NCBI RefSeq assembly: GCF_025154075.1
Contig: NZ_JAOAMU010000006.1
Span: 248,001 to 312,000, forward strand
DNA from: Chryseobacterium herbae
GTDB lineage: Bacteria > Bacteroidota > Bacteroidia > Flavobacteriales > Weeksellaceae
DNA length: 64,000 nucleotides
Reading direction: 5' to 3'
Shown here one piece after another: positions 61,076 to 64,000 of the stretch. The position numbers were made by a program, and so were the translations under genes. The first letter of the stretch is position 1. The number at the start of each line of letters is the position of its first letter. The notes under the pieces are model-generated. The model was not told the origin of the DNA. It made no database searches and saw nothing but the letters and a program-made list of their open reading frames with translations.

Positions 61076-61241
61076 AAATCCATAATTTTGATGAATATTG
61101 ACAATGATAATTAGTTATTTATAATCTAAAATTAAGCCATTTATCAATTCTCTTTTTCTGTAATACTATTTTTTGTAAGTTCGCGCCGCGGTAAAATAGA
61201 GCAAAAGAGTGCCTGTTCACCGTCATTTAACGTTAAAATCT

Positions 61242-61619
61242 ATGAGAAAAAAATTATTGACTGTATTGTCTTTTGGTGTTATCCTTTCAACAACTTCATG
61301 CGCAAGTATTTTTACGGGAACTAAAGATTCAATATCATTTACATCATCGCCTGAAGGGGCCAAAGTCTTCCATAAGGGTGTGGAAAAATGTACTACACCG
61401 TGTACTGCTGATATCTCAAGGTCACTGAGCAAACAGACCGTTACCTTTGAAAAAGAAGGATACAATACAAAGGAGGTGAAGCTGGTGAAAAACTTTAATG
61501 CAGTAACCTTGCTGAATATTCTCCTTGGAGGAGCCATCGGTGTAGGAATTGATGCTGCAACAGGTTCTCTGACTAAGTATTCTCCAAAGGAATACACTGT
61601 TGAATTAGAAAGCAAATAG
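61242..61619 (+). CDS. PEGA-domain lipoprotein
   Basis: The 125-residue protein has a lipoprotein signal (LLTVLSFGVILSTTSC, lipobox TTSC). A PEGA domain follows: DSISFTSSPEGAKVFHKGVE, then CTTPCTADI, QTVTFEKEGYNTKEVKL. A hydrophobic stretch with glycines near the end (LLNILLGGAIGVGIDAATGS) may insert in a membrane. PEGA domains bind surface polysaccharide or proteins. An ATG at 61209 gives 11 extra residues before the signal; 61242 is preferred. Terminator follows. Confidence 0.85.
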   Translation: MRKKLLTVLSFGVILSTTSCASIFTGTKDSISFTSSPEGAKVFHKGVEKCTTPCTADISRSLSKQTVTFEKEGYNTKEVKLVKNFNAVTLLNILLGGAIGVGIDAATGSLTKYSPKEYTVELESK

Positions 61620-61637
61620 ACTGAATTATCCAAGCAT

Positions 61638-61675
61638 AAAAAAGCATCTGTAAATTTTACAGATGCTTTTGTTTT
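61638..61675 (+). terminator. Terminator of the PEGA lipoprotein gene
   Basis: AAAGCATCTGTAAA and TTTACAGATGCTTT form a 14-bp stem with almost no loop, followed by TGTTTT. It also reads as a terminator for map on the other strand. Confidence 0.75.
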
Positions 61676-61726
61676 ATAGTAAAAAAGAAGTGAATTAATA
61701 AAAGATTCAATAAGAACTTCCAATCT

Positions 61727-62491
61727 CTAATTCAATATCTCATTCATTTCAGTTAAAATGATGGGTTTTCCATCGATTACTACAATGGTATGTTCGTGCT
61801 GTGCCATATAGCCGCCTTTGTTGCCTACCATCGTCCATCCGTCATTCAGTTCTACGGCAATATTGGAGGATGTGGAAATAAATGTTTCAATAGCGACTAC
61901 AGAATTTTTTTTAAACCTTCTGGAATCATAACGGTTTCTGTAATTCATGAGCTCATCCGGCTGCTCATGCAGGCTTCTTCCGATGCCATGTCCGGCAAGG
62001 TTTCTGATGACTTTAAAACCTCTTTTTTTAGCTTCGGTTTCCATGAGAAATCCGATGTCTGCTATTTTGACACCGCCTTTTATATTGCTGATGGCTTTCT
62101 GTAAAATTTCTTTGGAAGCATTCACGAGTTTCTGATGCTGATGAATGTCTTTTCCGATCACAAAAGAACCGCCATTATCAGACCAGTATCCGTCGAGTTC
62201 GGCTGAAACGTCTATGTTGATGAGATCTCCTTCCTTCAAAACTCTTTTATCAGTAGGAATACCGTGACAGAACTCATTGTCTACACTGATACAGGTCCAG
62301 CCGGGAAATCCATACGTCAGATGCGGCGCAGATTTCGCCCCAAAGTCGGAGAGGATCTTTGCTCCATATTCATCAAGATCTTTCGTGGTCATGCCGGGTT
62401 TAGCATACTGAATCATCTCTTTTAAAGTATGGGCAACGGCTTCACTCGCTTTTTGCATTCCTGCCAATTCCTGTTCATTGGTTATAGACAT
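61727..62491 (-). CDS. map: Methionine aminopeptidase
   Basis: The 254-residue protein is a type I MetAP, which removes N-terminal Met from nascent proteins. Metal ligands are visible in order: IDVSAELDGYWSDNGGSFVI (two Asp), LAGHGIGRSLHEQP (His), VVAIETFISTSS (Glu) and QHEHTIVVIDGKP (Glu). PHLTYGFPGWTCISVDNEFC with the substrate-loop histidine is present. No zinc-finger extension. Probably a second, non-essential MetAP as the gene is isolated and not in a ribosomal operon. Confidence 0.93.
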   Translation of the reverse strand: MSITNEQELAGMQKASEAVAHTLKEMIQYAKPGMTTKDLDEYGAKILSDFGAKSAPHLTYGFPGWTCISVDNEFCHGIPTDKRVLKEGDLINIDVSAELDGYWSDNGGSFVIGKDIHQHQKLVNASKEILQKAISNIKGGVKIADIGFLMETEAKKRGFKVIRNLAGHGIGRSLHEQPDELMNYRNRYDSRRFKKNSVVAIETFISTSSNIAVELNDGWTMVGNKGGYMAQHEHTIVVIDGKPIILTEMNEILN

Positions 62492-62529
62492 AGTCTTTTA
62501 TTTACGGTTAAATAATTATTTAGAAACGA

Positions 62530-62537
62530 CAAAGTTA
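62530..62537 (-). promoter_or_regulatory. -7 element of the map gene
   Basis: TAACTTTG on the minus strand (62537 to 62530) matches TAnnTTTG and lies 38 bases before the map start. Confidence 0.5.
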
Positions 62538-62575
62538 GCAAATAAAAAATATTTCAATCCGACAAAAAGGAACTG

Positions 62576-64000
62576 TTAAATTACTGTTCTTAATATTTCA
62601 AGTGATTTCATGATCTCCGTTTCATTGAGTGAAGCAAAACCCAGCCTGAGACCATTCGGGACAAAAACTTCGTTATTGTAAAAAGATCCGTCCGCAATCT
62701 TAAGTCCTTTTTTTTCTGCATCTAAAGAAAGTTTTGGGAGGCTTATTGATTGATCAAAAACTGACCAGACTGCCATTCCGCCTTCGGGAATTTTAAAATC
62801 AATCACGTCACTGAAATTGCTTTGGAGGATTTCACAAAACAGGTCTCTGCGATTTTTATATATTTTCAGGGATTTTCTAAAATGTCTTTCCATTTCTCCA
62901 TTGTCAAACAGAGAAGAGAAAGCTTCCTCCAGAAGTGAATCTCCCTGCTTATCTATCAGCTGACGTAACGAAGCTGATGCCCGCACAAATTCAGGCTGGG
63001 CAATCATGAATCCTATGCGTAAAGCAGGAGCAAAGGTCTTGGTAATGGATCCTATATAAATCACATTCCGGTTATGATCAATACTGGCAAGAGGAATATA
63101 GGGCTTAGCATTGTAATGGAAATCAAAGTCATAATCGTCTTCAATAATGGCAAAACGGTATTCCTTAGCGAGATTTAACAGCTTTAATCTGCGCTCCATA
63201 CTCATGGTTACCGTAGTAGGAAAATGATGGTGCGGGATGATATACACTGCTTTGATGGACTGTTTCTTTAACGTATCCTCCAAAAAATCAATATCCATTC
63301 CATGTTCATCTACCGGAATACGCAACAGATGAGCTCCAACATATCTGAATATTTCATCGGCAGAACGGTAATTGGAGACGCCTACCGCAATATTGTCGGA
63401 TTGGGTGAGTAAAAGCTGTGCAGCAAGATAGATCCCCATCTGACTTCCTTTTGTAATAAGCAGATTTTCCGGATTTACAGCCAGTCCGCGGGTATTGGAT
63501 AAATAACGGGACAGTGCTGAACGGAGGTTTTCTGAACCTTTTGGAAATCCATACTTAAGAAAATTTTTTCCGTAGAATTTTTTTGAAATGCTGCGGTATT
63601 CTCTCATCAGAAGATCAACCGGCGTTAAGCGGACATCCGGAAAACCGTCATCAATAGCAAGGACAGACTGCTGGTAGTTTTCATCGATTTGTATTTCTGT
63701 AAAGGGATTGGTCCATGAAAATGCTTCTTCAAGCATATTTATTTTTTGCTCAGAATCTGTTTTTTTCTTTTCGGAAAAAGTTGGAAGTTTAGACAAAACA
63801 AAGATGCCTTTTCTTTCTACAGACTCAGCCCAGCCCTGACTGATCAGTTCTTCATAGGCAAGCTTTATGGTATTGCGGTTAAGGCCCGTCAATTCTGACA
63901 GCAAACGGGTACTGGGAAGCACATCCGACGGCTGAAGCGTTCCATTCGTGATGAGAGTGATAAAACTGTTACAGAGCTGAACATACAGCGCAACACTCGA
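62576..64000 (-). CDS. MocR/PdxR-type GntR regulator (5' end cut by the window)
   Basis: The frame runs off the right edge, so the N-terminus is missing; the visible part has about 475 residues. YVQLCNSFITLITNGTLQPS (64000 side), LPSTRLLSELTGLNRNTIKL and AYEELISQGWAES form the GntR winged helix. Then come YIIPHHHFPTTV, FAIIEDDYDFDFHY and the PLP lysine in YIGSITKTFAPALRIG. It is the third MocR of this window. The putative start at 63922 is only the first GTG inside; the true start lies beyond 64000. Confidence 0.9.
   Translation of the reverse strand, partial: SSVALYVQLCNSFITLITNGTLQPSDVLPSTRLLSELTGLNRNTIKLAYEELISQGWAESVERKGIFVLSKLPTFSEKKKTDSEQKINMLEEAFSWTNPFTEIQIDENYQQSVLAIDDGFPDVRLTPVDLLMREYRSISKKFYGKNFLKYGFPKGSENLRSALSRYLSNTRGLAVNPENLLITKGSQMGIYLAAQLLLTQSDNIAVGVSNYRSADEIFRYVGAHLLRIPVDEHGMDIDFLEDTLKKQSIKAVYIIPHHHFPTTVTMSMERRLKLLNLAKEYRFAIIEDDYDFDFHYNAKPYIPLASIDHNRNVIYIGSITKTFAPALRIGFMIAQPEFVRASASLRQLIDKQGDSLLEEAFSSLFDNGEMERHFRKSLKIYKNRRDLFCEILQSNFSDVIDFKIPEGGMAVWSVFDQSISLPKLSLDAEKKGLKIADGSFYNNEVFVPNGLRLGFASLNETEIMKSLEILRTVI

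Noticed and set aside
1..64000. tRNA, rRNA or CRISPR arrays
   Set aside because: No regular spacer-repeat series was seen. No tRNA or rRNA gene was recognised by eye, but no covariance search could be run.

Overview
The window comes from a member of the Bacteroidota, most likely Chryseobacterium or a close Weeksellaceae relative. The support is family-level. It carries a GLPGLI-family protein, a TPR plus AraC regulator, a short cysteine-rich peptide with a KKISREDLKSVNGG double-glycine leader, a TonB receptor with a carboxypeptidase-like N-terminal domain, secreted GINT-type surface proteins, and TAnnTTTG -7 promoter elements. No rRNA, tRNA, CRISPR array, complete insertion sequence or prophage was seen.

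Layout. 1-8.7 kb: the 3' part of an NRPS-independent hydroxamate siderophore operon (monooxygenase end, IucA/IucC synthetase, MATE exporter, free acyl carrier protein, AMP-forming ligase, TonB receptor, PepSY protein), closed by a terminator. 8.7-9.7 kb: a non-coding block of diverged repeats. 9.7-16.1 kb: a MocR regulator divergent from a biotin cluster (ferritin-like diiron protein, bioF, bioD, bioB, bioA). 16-26 kb: mixed genes (acetyltransferase, DUF421 protein, MFS/AraC pair, two-repeat MVL-type lectin, MATE remnant, Crp/Fnr regulators, and an MFS plus siderophore-interacting-protein cluster behind a TTGAC-N4-GTCAA operator). 26-34 kb: a 601-residue TIM-barrel-like protein, an aldo/keto reductase, a JAB-like lipoprotein, a ClC channel and a membrane TPR-AraC regulator. 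34-40 kb: a leader region with tandem very short ORFs, two small helix-turn-helix proteins and four secreted surface proteins, at least two with C1q/TNF-like ends. 40-53 kb: redox enzymes, rhodanese/TlpA pair, a second MocR with an acetyltransferase, NUDIX, MerC behind a metalloregulator-like palindrome, alkaline phosphatase, 3-methyladenine glycosylase, GLPGLI protein and GG-leader peptide. 53-61 kb: a DNA repair and mutagenesis island (DUF892 ferritin-like protein, exonuclease III, AlkB, S24/Xre regulator, DinB, DnaE2-like polymerase). 61-64 kb: a decayed AsmA gene, a PEGA lipoprotein, methionine aminopeptidase and the C-terminal part of a third MocR.

The most interesting systems are: (1) the diiron-carboxylate protein overlapping bioF in a biotin cluster that shows no pimeloyl-forming gene; (2) the divergent S24-alkB / dinB-dnaE cassette, whose two promoters share a roughly 50-bp block containing a TTGATA-N7-TATCAA palindrome; (3) the carrier protein and ligase inside an NIS siderophore operon; (4) the six-cysteine GG-leader peptide beside GLPGLI; (5) the tandem mini-ORF leader ahead of two small HTH genes. 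All functional calls come from motif reading without database searches.
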